Below, one piece after another: positions 11,204 through 23,000 of a stretch of 64,000 nt of DNA. The DNA is taken from contig JAMAHW010000061.1 in the NCBI GenBank assembly GCA_023627715.1, forward strand, positions 1 through 64,000, in the 5' to 3' direction. The DNA comes from Periconia sp. R9002. Taxonomy: Eukaryota; Ascomycota; Dothideomycetes; Pleosporales; Periconiaceae. How positions within the stretch are numbered: the first letter of the stretch is position 1; each line of letters begins with the position of its first letter. Under the pieces are notes generated by a model, which did no database searches, was not told the DNA's origin, and saw only the letters and a list, made by a program, of their open reading frames with translations. The position numbers were made by a program, and so were the translations under genes.

Positions 11204-11822
11204 AGTTGCCCCAGCTGTGAGAGGCCATATTTGAATGAGAGACGCTCGTGAAGTAGTGAGGTGAATGCTAGCTGGTGGAACACTGACGATGGAGAGCGCT
11301 GGCCAGTTGCGCGCAAGCCACCTGGATACGGAATGCGGAACGCAAGTACAGCCCTCTGGCTACAGTGCATACAATACAATATCCATATGAGATGGTGGGA
11401 AGTATTAATGGAGGAGGAAGGGACAATGTTGCCCCGCACTGTGGGGGCCGGAAAAGCGGTCAGGTGAGCCTCAGCCTCGTGGGTGATGCTCCATGCGTTC
11501 CATTCTTGTTCAAACCTACAGGAATGTACTTGACGCCATACAGACAAACAAAACTGAGCCCGAAGCTGATGTCCCCGCGCCTGCGACGAAAGAATTCGAA
11601 ACCTCAGTCCAAGCGCCGCCATTACGGACCCGGCACATTGGCCATAGTGAATGGCTCTTAGGGCAAAGGGAAGCACTCACTTTACACCGGAGGACTGGAG
11701 TTATCAGTTCACACTGGACAGCTCGAGGTACCTAACCCCAGCTACCGAAAGTCATCACCTTTACGTCAAGTCGGCCTGGGAATGCCAAAAAGTTGTTTTT
11801 GGTAGATATCTGTTGTAGCTGA
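11204..11822. other. Divergent intergenic region between the PNP and AAA+ genes
   Basis: About 620 bp between the start of the minus-strand PNP gene and the proposed first exon of the plus-strand AAA+ gene. The overlapping open frames on both strands have no recognisable motif. It presumably holds two promoters. Confidence 0.45.
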
Positions 11823-14800
11823 ATGCCTCGCAATATTAGTATTAGTACTCGACCTCCCCGCACCTCCCTCGCAAAGCCAAATACAGACCGCGAGGCTCCG
11901 AAGAACTCCAGGTAAGCAATATTGTTACTCCACGAGTCCACGGGTGGAGATGCTGATTCAATAGCGTTGTCGCAAACCAGATTTTCAAACATCTGACTAT
12001 CTCCGACGATCGAAGTGCAGGTAGTAATTTGGAAGTAAGGAACCTGCTTGCACTCACATCCAAGGCCGACCAACGAGCATCAGGTCAAGACCGCAAGACC
12101 AAAGGAAACAGCAACTCAAGGGACAGCGACAAGGCCGACCAACGAGCATCAGGTCAAAACCGCAAGACCAAAGGAAACAGCAACTCAAGGGACAGCGAGG
12201 ATTCTTCCGGCGTCCAAGTCTCCTCTAGTAGCCAAGCGGAATACACGGACTCCGACGACGACGACCAGTGGGACTATATTGATGAGATCGGACCCTCTGA
12301 CTCTGCCTCGCGCCCGGCACCCAAACACCATCCAGTTCCCCCGCCACGACCTCCGCCACGACCCCCGCCACGTCTACCACGTACTCACCGTAATATAACA
12401 CAATACAATCTTTCAATTCCAGTTCCTCCTAGCTCACGACCTCGACGATCACAGCCTGTTCACCCTACTACCATGGACGGCCACGACGATTACGCGGCAC
12501 CAGCAGCGGACGTTCGTCGAATGCCATATCGGAAACCGCCGTCTCGTGTTGGCTATCGGCAGCCTTGGTCCTCGCCTACGCATACTGCTCCAAGCGGTAG
12601 GGGGAAGAAAAATTCCAAGGCTAGGATCTCCACTAGGATGCAAGAAGGATCAGTGGAGTATACTTCAGAAGACGACACTCAGAGGCACACGCAAAAGGAG
12701 CAAGTCATTGTCGAAAACTCTAAAAGTGAAAATGTCAAAGTGGCTCACCATGTTGTTGGATCCCCCGAGGCAAAATTACCCACCAATCAACCCATTACAG
12801 CAGACCTCAAAAGCTACCTGGAAGATCACGATTCATCCAATATAAACCTCGATGAGCTGAAAAGCTACATTGAAATGCTACAAGATAAAGCACAACAATT
12901 TGAAGAGATACAGCAGGCAAACTTGCCTACGCGATATCAAATTATATACCGCATCGTGAACGATCATGGTCCGATTTGGGACTATCTTGACCATCCAGAA
13001 TGGGTGGCATCGGGCAGTCCCGTAATTGAATCCCGCATTCCCTTGGAGAATCTTGAATTGTACCTCGAACGGAACAAGGACATATCCTTTGTAGTCTTCC
13101 GACACTTTGATCGAACTCAAGGGAGGAAAGACGAATTTGGACACCCATTTGAAAACTCGAGAGCTCCGCGGCATCATTGGGAGAGCATCTATCCCGTCAC
13201 CAAGGAACTGGGCAAGACTGTGGAGTCACTTCTCAAACAATCACGCGAATATTCACCTATGCTTGAGTACTACCGGATGTCGCAACAAATAGGGGCACCC
13301 TATTTGTTTATATATCATAACCGCGAGCGTTGGGATTCCATATTAGATCGATTCCCCCAATCAGCGAAAGACCAGCTAGACCGCCTTACTGACTACGTTT
13401 TCGAACAGTTCGGACGACAATATTCATTAGCGGACAAGTTGTTCTCTCAGGGAAAAATTTCCATCGACCTTATGGAGTATCTATTCAAACCAGGGGAGAT
13501 TCTTGTTAGCTGCGTACAAAACGAGCATTTGGGTTACATTGCAGAATCCTGGCCACAATCTGGTTCTAATCAGTCAGAACAGAACCCAATGGTATCCTTT
13601 ACGAGTAGACGAATTTTTCCTGTGGATTTTGGAGCTCCCTCTATAAATTCTAGTACAGAAACGGATCAGGCTTCCGATTCACTCAGTGACGCAGATATAG
13701 AGGTCATTCGAAAACCGTTGGAACGCAAAAATGATACAGTGAGAAATACTTGGACTGTCAAGGCTTGGAGATGGGGATTTGACGGCCAGTTTAAACGGCA
13801 ACAGGAAGATTTGACAATACAGTTTCCACTTCCCAAACCGACTGGCAGCGAGCAGGACTCACATACGCTAGGCAGCAATCGCAGGCGTAGCAGGAAAACG
13901 AAATGCCAGACAATAAAAATTGAGGAGTTGAACATATACCCAATACGGTTTGCGTCCCAATCCATTGCCAAGAAACTTCGACACCGGGGTCAGATGTTTT
14001 GGAAGTGCCGAGGACCTTGCCTCGTCTCATATCGAGACAATGAAAATGACTATACTGAAAACCCGGTTAGTGACCCTGTTTTTTCTATTTAATATAACCT
14101 GCACTCAGTGGGTGTCGTTTATTGTAGCCTCCGAACCTAATTGTGTTCCGTATTGGCATAGTCTTTAAACCATAATACCCTTCCCTAAACTGCCTTCCCA
14201 TCACTCTACACAACCAACATGCTCCATGCATGCTGCACACAAATGCTATTTCTTCGTGCCAACCTCACCAATATGGCGGAAGGTTTTTTTCGGCTTTAAG
14301 AGAACATGGATACATCCTTTAGTTGAACACGAACAGCGACTGACGTGCTTCATAGTCGGACGAACGCTACATGATCGACTTCAAAACATTTCGCACTCTC
14401 CATCCCGAAAACACCGAGTACATTTTCAAGTCCACGGGAAATCCACGGGACGAGCTCACTGCAGAGCAGCTAAGCAAAGATGAGCCCCCCAACGAACAAT
14501 TCCAATACCTCCTCCCTCTGAAAGTCAAGGGCTACAATCTTCGACGCAAGAAATGGTTCGATCTAGCCTCCGACCGCATGTTCCCCGTCTCCTGGAACAA
14601 GCAAGCGTTTGAGACGCTCGTGATGGACAGGAAAGCCAAAGAACTCATTCAAGCCTTGGTCAGTAAACAGCTTGCAGCTGAAAAAGCAACTGATCTCATC
14701 GCTGGTAAAGGCAACGGTCTCATACTGCTATTGCATGGAGGCCCTGGGACAGGCAAGACACTGACGGCTGAGAGCGTGGCCGAGATTGCGGAAAAGCCAC

Positions 14801-15402
14801 TGTATCGAGTCACGTGTGGGGATGTTGGAACCAAGGCAGAAGATGTTGAGAAATACCTCGAGTCGGTTTTGCATCTTGGTAAAATATGGGAATGTGTGGT
14901 TCTTCTCGACGAAGCAGACGTATTCCTAGAACAAAGGAGTCTGGAAGACCTGCAGAGAAATGCACTTGTCTCAGTGTTCCTCCGCGTTCTCGAATACCAT
15001 GAAGGTATTCTTATACTAACCAGCAATCGAGTAGGGACTTTTGATGAAGCTTTCAAATCCCGCATTCAACTTGCCTTACACTATCCCAGCCTCAGGCCTT
15101 TCCAACGTCTGAGCATTTGGCGAAACTTTATCAGACGTCTTAATTCGTTCGATGACGGCACTGTCGATATCGAAGACCTGGAAAATCACCTCGAGGAGCT
15201 GCAGCAGGTCGAAATCAACGGGCGGCAGATCAGAAATGCGATCACAACGGCGCGCCAGTATGCCGAGTGGAAAGGAAATATTATGAATTACGAGCACTTG
15301 AAAGATGTTATTGAAGTATCTTCGAGATTCGACAAGTATCTGGACAACCTACATGGGGGATACTCGTACGATCAGTTAGCTGAAGGTGAAGGCTTGAGGT
15401 GA
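11823..15402 (+). CDS. AAA+ ATPase with N-terminal DUF7025-type region
   Basis: Model: exons 11823-11911, 12025-14065 and 14356-15402 (1,058 residues; total divisible by three). The third exon carries the AAA+ core: Walker A HGGPGTGKTLTAESVAE, Walker B VVLLDEADVFLEQR, sensor ILILTSNR and the following Arg-containing FKSRIQLALHYPSL. Exon 2 encodes a disordered, acidic and Pro-rich head (PPPRPPPRPPPR), a short coiled coil, and the DUF7025-like SLADKLFSQGKISIDLMEYLFKPGE. The 290-bp second intron is long for this genome but joins DYTENP to SDERYMIDF, the usual junction before the ATPase. Exon 1 is uncertain: the second-exon frame is open to about 12025 with no ATG before 12473, and a phase-compatible first exon (MPRNISISTRPP..., donor GTAAGC) fits. 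Fungal members are widespread, BCS1/proteasome-ATPase-like in the core and of unknown substrate. Confidence 0.8.
12062..12199 (+). repeat. 69-bp in-frame tandem duplication
   Basis: Two adjacent copies (12062-12130 and 12131-12199) differ at only two positions. The period is 23 codons, so the reading frame of the AAA+ gene is kept, adding a second copy of a hydrophilic Lys/Arg/Ser-rich segment to its disordered N-terminus. Near identity suggests a recent duplication. Confidence 0.9.
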
Positions 15403-15959
15403 AGATTCGAGGGAGACGACACGTGGCCTATCCTTCGCCAGAGTAATTCCCTCGACTGCCCCGTGTTCATCAAGTCGACTAAAATGAAACCTATCCTTCA
15501 TCTTTAAACGTTGCACCCATTCTCTTTCACCCTGTTGAAAGTTGACAGTAAGACCCTAGGGGTTTGCTGAGCCGCCGGCAGTAAATCAAGCGTACGATGA
15601 ACTTGTTAGACCTGCGAGGGTTTCAGGGACGTAAAGGCTGGCATATAAGGTCCATTTTTTAGTCTGTACATTTCTTTTTTTGGACACAATCATTGTTGAT
15701 TTGTTAAAATCCTTCTTTTTGTCTGAGGAGGGATAGCCTAGGTAGCACTCAAGTTAAGTAGGCGATGCGTAGCGGATAGTTAAAGTAGATGTGTTTCCTC
15801 GACGTGTTTCGATCCTTCTAACCCCTATCTAAAACGGCTTCAGCACAGAGCTTCAGCTGTGGCACACTTTTATCTCTTCCTTTGAATAGCTTCCACAGTG
15901 CCGACAAAGTAAAATGAATCGTATACGATGGGGTGTCCGGATTTGTGTATACATGCACT
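15403..15959. other. Intergenic stretch downstream of the AAA+ gene
   Basis: 3' flank of the AAA+ gene. It contains a CCTAGGTAG motif, seen in several other intergenic places of this window, and T-rich runs (around 15655-15720). No gene was recognised. Confidence 0.5.
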
Positions 15960-16892
15960 GAATAACCCTAACCCTAGCTCCTTTGCCTGCTGCCGACCAG
16001 CCGTGGGCTATTTGCCAATGTTTCCGTATCGTCTCTGCGCTTCGAAACAAGCGATGGCAACGGCCGGGCTCTATCTGGCACCATAACCCGTCCGGATATA
16101 CGGGCAACTGGTGGATGGGCCGAACGACCTGCCTGGGCACCTCCAACTCGCCGCCATACTGAATCAAACCGGCCCAATTGCTGATCTCTTCCCTGGCGGA
16201 GAGTTTCGTGCATGGGCTTGTCAAAGGCGCAGTGACGGGTCTATGGTGGGCGTCGCTTTCGGGGCGCTTGTCGCAACGGGCGAAACGGCAGCGCTGCTTC
16301 TCGGAATCATTGGCGGCGGCACGATGGCCGTCCAGGCAGGCGAAATTATCGTCGGCAAGGACATTCATGGCAATCTGCTCTCGGACAATCAGCGCGTTGA
16401 GATGACGGGCGAGTTCATCGGCGGTGCTATCGGCGGCGGAGTGGGCGGAGGACTCGGCGGCATCAAGCGCATCATCTTCTGCATCAATCGCCGAGCCAGC
16501 CGGCGTACAGAGACGTGAACTCAGTCCACAACCCCAACGCGACGGGCACGCCTCGAACCCTCTACCGCAACCACTGGCGGCGCTTTTCGCGCGCAGTACG
16601 GCGGCCCGAGAACGCCGACGCGCACCAGTACTTCACCGACAACGGCTTCCAATTTCCCAGTGAAAAAGGCACGGCGCCTTTCCATTCACGCGTGGGGAAT
16701 AATCGCTTTGGCCGCCTGTCGCTCGACCACATGACGCAGCTGCAGAGCAATGGGCCGAATAATCTGATGTGGATGATACAGGGAGACAATACGAATATCC
16801 AGAACCTGGGCGTCTTAGACCCTATCGATTTGGGGGCTGCTTCAACCTTGTCCGATACAGCCGCAACCTTGTCAAGGATTCCTTGGCCGTGA
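15960..16892 (+). pseudogene. GC-rich, frame-broken relic resembling a bacterial polymorphic-toxin/RHS-type protein
   Basis: A block clearly richer in GC than its neighbours carries coding-like sequence in successive plus-strand frames. One frame (about 16178-16246) ends in a hydrophobic segment; a second (to 16518) continues with a TM-like stretch, the pair ENQR/EMTGEF-like DNQRVEMTGEF and a glycine zipper (GGAIGGGVGGGLGG); a third (16515-16892) has PFHSRVGNNRFGRLSLDHM and NLMWMIQGDNTNIQNLG. This layout (glycine-zipper helix pair, then a compact His/Asn-rich C-terminal module) is that of secreted bacterial multidomain effectors; the C-terminal module could be a nuclease, but no catalytic motif was identified with confidence. 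At least two frame changes, and no good intron consensus at them, argue for a broken gene. Origin by transfer from bacteria is inferred from composition and architecture. Confidence 0.45.
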
Positions 16893-17145
16893 TGCGTTAG
16901 AACATTCGATAATGTTGCTGCTACTAGGTAACGTTACCTAGGTACGTACTATTAGCAGTTACTGGTGGTGGCGGAGCAGCAGTGAATGTCTATGGTTGGC
17001 CAGAATAGGCGGGCGGCACAAGCGACAGACCTTGGCGAAATCCCTGGAACTACCCACCACCACCTCGTCTTCGACACCTCCCGCCTCGTCTTCGACACCT
17101 CCCGCCTCGTTCGATGTCACTGAAGACATCCACACGGAATTCGAC

Positions 17146-18586
17146 ATGGAGCGACGCGCGGAGGATGCTCGACCAGACTTACAAAAAAGCGAGTCTGCGA
17201 AACACGTGTACAACTGTTTCTTCAAAGTTATCGACATTTACATTAACAGCAACGTTGTTGAGGAGAGGGGGCAGTGTTTTCGCAATCGCGACCTAGAGAG
17301 TTTTTATCGGACCGTTCCATCTCAACCTAGAGAGACAATTCGATTAATACTGGATGGTCGACATCGACGCATTCAGTTGCCACGGCATATAGGCCGACAG
17401 GAAGAAAACACATATCCTAAATGCGACTCGTTTCTTAAGAGCAACCATGTATACCATACACCGGCTCCAAATCCACTTTATGCTAGCCCCTCTGTCATCG
17501 ACGATTCTTTCAGATATTATCATCTGCCCGGACTTCTGACTGGTATGTCCAACTATGGTTTCATCAATATCGGAACTAACGCACGTAGTTGTTTGCTATG
17601 CGCCAGATGCGTTTGCGACACCGCCAGACTTGCGCATACAAGACTACGAATGCGCCAATGCGAACTGGAGGTTTCTAAAGGAACTGGATGCGTCCTTCTC
17701 AAAATTGAAGCTCCCCTTGGAAACGAAGAACGCCTCCGAGAAGCGAGTCCTGCAACTACTTCTCCTCAAAATAGCCTTCGTCAACCTCGAGCAGACTGCG
17801 AAGTTCCTCGACTATATTTCGTCTCGCATGGACGAAGAAGATTGGAGAATTTTGCCTAGAAACGTTTTTGGACTCCGCGAAAGTCGTCTCGTAGACATGC
17901 TGGGCAAACGAATTATAGTACTTCGGACAGTAGAGGACGTAATGATGTACCTCAGCAGCGTCATTGGGTACCTTTCCAAAAGCCTTTTAGTCACTACTAA
18001 AGACGATGCATCCATTCCAGAAACACCGCTTTCAGTCTACATCGATGGCCTAGAACAGGATTGTGAACACTACAAGACATGGGCGTATCAGCTCAAAGCT
18101 AAAAGCCTAGAGATTCACGAAGTGACCGTAAGCCGCTTTAACGTCAAGCAAGCCAGTAGCGTAAGCCAGCTAACTCTTCTTGCTGCGTTTTTTCTCCCAC
18201 TCTCGCTTGCAGCAGGCGTCTTAAGCATGCAGACCCGCTTTGTCGACTTGAACCTTCTCCTCTATGACTTCGTTGGCGTTGTTTTGCTCCTTGCGACAAT
18301 CGCTTTCATTGTTGGGCTAGTCAACCGCTATGGGCTTGACTTTTTTAAGCTCATGATTCGGGGTCAGTGGAGCCGGAGAGCAGGTTTCGATGGCGCGCAG
18401 TCGAGGGTTATGCGTGTGGCTGTCATGAGCTTGTGGTGGATGGCGATTCTTTCCTCTTTCTTGGTGGGTATGGTCAAGGATGTCCTGCTGGGGCTCAAGG
18501 TCTTTGGTTTCGAAGCTGCCGGAATTGTCATCACGGGATGGGTTTTGTATGGCCTATTTGAGTGGATGGCTATAAGGAGGAGGTAA
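17146..18586 (+). CDS. CorA-like multi-pass membrane protein
   Basis: Exons 17146-17542 and 17589-18586 (464 residues). The 46-bp intron has GTATGT, a CTAAC branch site and TAG. The start is the first in-frame ATG; the frame is open upstream to about 16996 and includes a short tandem repeat encoding Ser-Ser-Thr-Pro-Pro-Ala, so a further 5' exon may exist. The C-terminal third has four hydrophobic segments (about residues 315-335, 345-370, 400-420 and 428-450 by eye), preceded by a helical stalk with SRFNVKQASSVSQLTLLAAFFLPLS, the pattern of fungal CorA-like proteins just before their first TM. The GMN loop of true CorA Mg2+ channels is absent (GVLSMQ occupies the place), so ion transport is unproven. 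Fungal relatives often occur near HET and NLR-like genes. Confidence 0.65.
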
Positions 18587-18819
18587 GCTAGAGCGCAGTG
18601 CGTTGTAGCATATTTATTAGCGCTTAGGAAAATATTTTGTTTTAGATTTTTGGAATACAAGTTCACCTAAATATACCGTATTAGCTATCTATTATACTCA
18701 ATATGAGTTAAAACTTTTCACCAAAATCACTGACCCCGGTGGTCACTCTTCCGAAGGATGCACCCTGTCTCATCCCAACCACCCAGCAACCGCCTCAAGA
18801 AGACCCTGTAACCCTTTCC

Positions 18820-19947
18820 ATGTATGAGCCTTCGAACACAGAGAAGGTTCAACTACAGGTTTGCTTTGAGTCCATTGAATACAGCGCACCGGTTATTCCT
18901 TCAAATCGACGGAGAAATTGGGCCTTGTCGTCGATGGCAGCGGCCAGCCTATGCCGCTGTCGATAGGTGAAGACAAGGTATGGTCTCTCTCCAGTGTACC
19001 GAAAAACCTTGTTACCTTTTTCAGCGACTTCGCTTGTTGGCACGAGTAAATGGAGCACCACAGGCGTGGCAGATGTTTGACATCACGCCACTAGGCGTTG
19101 AATATGCCGTAATTTTGATATAAGTAGTTGGAAGAACCTTGTATACATTGCTGTCGCTGCGCAAGTCTCCGAGCAAGGCCATGTTCTTTATTCCGCCAAA
19201 CATTCTACCCCTCCGTTAGCATTCAGTTTGGAAAGCAGATCGGTGACCCTAGATCTCAATAGTAAGTGGCCCAAAACCAACCCATAAGTCCTTCGCTAAG
19301 TGTCTTAGAATTGTTTGAATAAAATGCCATTTAGAACAGCCTAAAATCCAAAACCATTTCGTCAATCTCGATAGCTCCTGTTCGCATTACAGATGCAAGT
19401 ATTCGCGACGGTAAGTTTTTCAATGAAGATTACCAGATCGCCGTGGGTACAGAAGCAGCTTCTACTTTGATTGCAAGCCATTATATTGTTGCCACGCTGG
19501 AACCTCTCACACCGTGGCGTAACATACCACCCCGAGAAGATTTTCAGGCTGTCTTGACAGTACCAGGTGGCAGCAGGCGCAACCAAATGGGTACCTCCAT
19601 CCTCTACAAGCACACCAATCGTAGTATTGGATGCACTTTCGAAGTCTTGAGCAAGGATGGGTTAAACAGCTCAGGGAACTGGACTGCATTGACCTCCAAC
19701 TACTGGATCGCAACTGCTAAGGTGGGAACCGCGACGGATATGTGTGTAAATACCAATCATGGTGGGTAAGGAAAATTTTCTGATTACTGAACACCACTTA
19801 ATTGACCAAATCAGGACTACGTATCTCTTCCTTGCGGGAAGGGCGGGGATAGCGCACTACCTTATAGCTCCGCTTACGCATAAACCAACTGTTATCCTTC
19901 CTAATGTTAGCTTCAAACAAACCATCACCTTAGAAGCTCTGGATTAA
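18820..19947 (+). pseudogene. Frameshifted pseudogene of an unrecognised fungal protein
   Basis: Coding-like segments follow one another in different plus-strand frames. About 18840-18925 reads HRLFLQIDGEIG; a one-base shift then leads to VVDGSGQPMPLSIGEDKVWS; ITPLGVEYAVILI ends in a stop near 19117. A long segment (19443-19755) contains IASHYIVATLEPLTPW and GCTFEVLSKDG, and the final part (19759-19947) starts in another frame with VGKENFLITEHHLIDQIRTT. The order and spacing suggest one former gene of about 330-370 codons that has suffered at least two frameshifts and a stop. The family was not identified. It lies convergent to the giant gene and ends about 110 bp from it. Confidence 0.5.
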
Positions 19948-20058
19948 ACTACTACTGATGGCACTAAGACTCTTACTATTACAATTTTTATAAATTAGAA
20001 TAACTATTAGGAAATAGTAGATATATCTAACAATCTAATAGACATAGCCTCTTACTCC

Positions 20059-23000
20059 TTAAGAAGATTCTCCCTTAGTTCCAACCGTTCTCTCAAGTGG
20101 AGGATATGCCCGTAAGGCATTCCAAATCATTTTAGCTGAGCAAGACACTAGTTTTGGTTGCACTCTCTTATCTATTTTTACATTAACATAACCCAGCATG
20201 CCGTTAGCAATAGCCGTTGCACTTTCTTCTCCCGAAATAACAATAACAGTCTGCTTGCGCGTAGGGTCCACTCTCACCATAGCGGGGTCTAGGATTTCCT
20301 CAAATCCAGGGTTAAACCATCTGGCTGGACCTTCCCAGAGGACGCTTAGAGGCGGAAACCAGATTTGTGCTGGGGGGCCAACTTGGTTTAGCGCTCGCCA
20401 ATCGACGATCTCATAGAGAGTGAAAGTGTACACGGCGATATAGCTACCATGTGGGACGGTGTTCATTTGTTTGAGTATCGTCTGTGAAGTTCCGTATGAT
20501 GACTGACCATCGACTTCGAGCCCTTGCGGCGTCAACGTTCCGCCACTTGACCCATCGAAGAAATGCGACGCCCAAGGTGCCGAGAGCATGAGCTCACTAG
20601 CGGATTCTCCGAAGCTCTGATTTATGGGATACTTTGATGGGATTGTAACAGGATTCGTGATGAAGATCTTTGATGGCGTATCCTTGACCCGGCTAATCGA
20701 GAAGCTCGGACGTGGCAGAGTTGCGAGAACATGGGGATCGCGCATCCAGGTATCACTCGCAATGTATCGACCCCCATGAAATATGTGGATTGTACATGAG
20801 GTTCCATCACGCGACACCAAGTAGACGAAACAGAGAGTCGTTGGCTTCGAAGTGCCGATGAGAAGGTCCTGAGTACTGTCGGTCACCGTTTTGCCTGTTT
20901 CACTCCATACCCATTGGCATTTGCCTCCTTGATTGGCCAGATAGTTCATGAAGATTGGGCGGCCCGAAGGGACGAGCTCCAGTGGCCCGCCGTCTATGGT
21001 TAGGTTAATTTGAAAGGTAAAACCGTCATAGAACCACTCTTCTGTCGATGGAAGGTTCAGAGTGAACTCAATTGGTTCTCGAACGAGGGATGGCTGCGTT
21101 GGTGCATCCGTTATGCGCATCGTACCTGGTTCACTCTCGGCCATGGACCAGGCCGCAGGACTAATTACAGACCATTTCTCTCCGAAGCTGTGCCGCGTGA
21201 CCTTCCAAGCCTCATCAACATCCACGGCTCCTGATTTTTGGACTTGAAGCTGGAAAGGGGATTGTGGAAGCGGGCGAGAATTTACGGAGACATGTAAGTG
21301 GTAGTCGCATGGGCCTTGATCGTCTTCGCCTGCAGGAAGCAAATAAGTAAATCTGATTTGTCCTTGTGTTGCGGTTACTGCGCAAGTCGTAATCTGTGAA
21401 GTCGCTGCTCCTAATCTGATTATGTACGCCGAAGCGGAGTAAAAGCCAGCAGTTGTCAGTTGTCCCGATGCGTCCAACAAGGAAACATCGAAACTTTCAC
21501 ACTGTCCCTGCGTTGCAGACGATATACCGCGTCCCGAGGCAACGGCGCTGATAACTGGAGAGGTTTGCATTGGAAAGGAGACGGGTTTCCCGCCAACCAG
21601 TTCATTATCAAGTAATACTCGCAGTGAGGGAAATGGAGACTGGACGGTAAATGCCTCCGGAGGAAGTAGGAATTCGAAAGTGTAGGAACCGTCGGCATTG
21701 TCAGTGATAGATGTCACGATAATGGATGGAGCCTGCGGATCAGAAAGAATCTGGACAAAGGCTCCTCCGCGGTAGTATCTATCGCCGTTCAAGTCGGCAA
21801 CATAGAGTGTAGCCCTTGATGTCCCCGCTTGGTTTAGCTGATCCCATATAACAAAAGACCTGAAAGCGCTGGGAGAAGCCGATGGCCCATTTGGTACCAC
21901 AAACAACATTTCAGGAAAGTCAGATCGGTCCTCAATGGGCTTGACAAGGATCACAAGTGGTGACGCGCCAAGTGGCGGCGTCCGGAAGTGGATGTGACTA
22001 TAGTCCGTCTCACAGGTGTACGCTAGGGGCAACCCATCAATATAGACAATGACACGACAATTCCTCTCTAATTCCGTTTTGATGGACTCTCCGTATTGGT
22101 CGAAACCTCTCAGAGACAGCTCAACGTCAGTATCAAGGGCCGGAGAAAGTCCCGACCCGAAGACAGTGACCGATGACAGTTTCCGACAAGCTACAACGAG
22201 AGTTTCGAACGGAGAATTGATCGCATGCTTTTCGGAGATTCCAGATCTGGCTACCACGATTTTGGGCTTAGAGCCTCCCGGCATTCGTTGAGGAATGGTC
22301 GCCTCGAGACGGGCGACACCGTCGGGATACGTGACTGTAGTAGGGTCTTGAAACTCGGACGGCCAAGATACGAAAAAATCCCCGTATCCATCTCTATATC
22401 TCTTGCCGAAGTTATCGAACATGGTAATCAAACCGTAGATCTCATCTCCCGCAGCGAAGACAGGGGATTTATATGCACCAGAGAACCCTGTTGAGCTCCA
22501 AAACTCGAGCACGGAATTCGTAAGGTCAGGGTAGATTGGTTTCGAAGTAGTCATTATCTCCGTGGACTCTCTATTCACGAGTATGCCGTTGATAAGGATA
22601 GAGAGTGTATATATACACTCTGTGTCTGGACGAGTGTAGGATGTGGTGATGGTATCGGACCACAGTGACCAGGCGAGGAAGGAGTCTTCTTTGGATGGAA
22701 CCGCCAAAATGATATCAACGTCCAGGTCGTCAATTGGCGCAACAAATGGGCTACCATTTAGATCCAGCAGCTTGATCGAGGCCGTTACCTGTTGCCCTGG
22801 AGGTCCAGAGCAGAGTCCGGGTCCATAAACCACGCACTTAGCTGGATCAATAGCAATCTTTCCTTGACACGTTACGGAAAGTTTTTCCGAGCCACTGCTT
22901 ACGGACAGCGTATATGTATCGGGGAAAGTTAACCGAAATTGCAATAACATGCTGTCATTCCGGATAACAAATCCTTTTTCGGAGTCCCATCTGGGAGCTG

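Noticed and set aside
11200..11676. 158-codon minus-strand frame upstream of the PNP gene
   Set aside because: No motif and no homology that I recognise, and it overlaps the likely PNP promoter; compatible with chance.
12029..12472. Start of the AAA+ gene at 12029
   Set aside because: The codon there is TTG, not ATG. A phase-compatible upstream exon starting at ATG 11823 explains the open frame better.
15853..16368. 171-codon minus-strand frame over the GC-rich relic
   Set aside because: High GC creates long chance frames. The plus strand shows the coherent glycine-zipper pattern.
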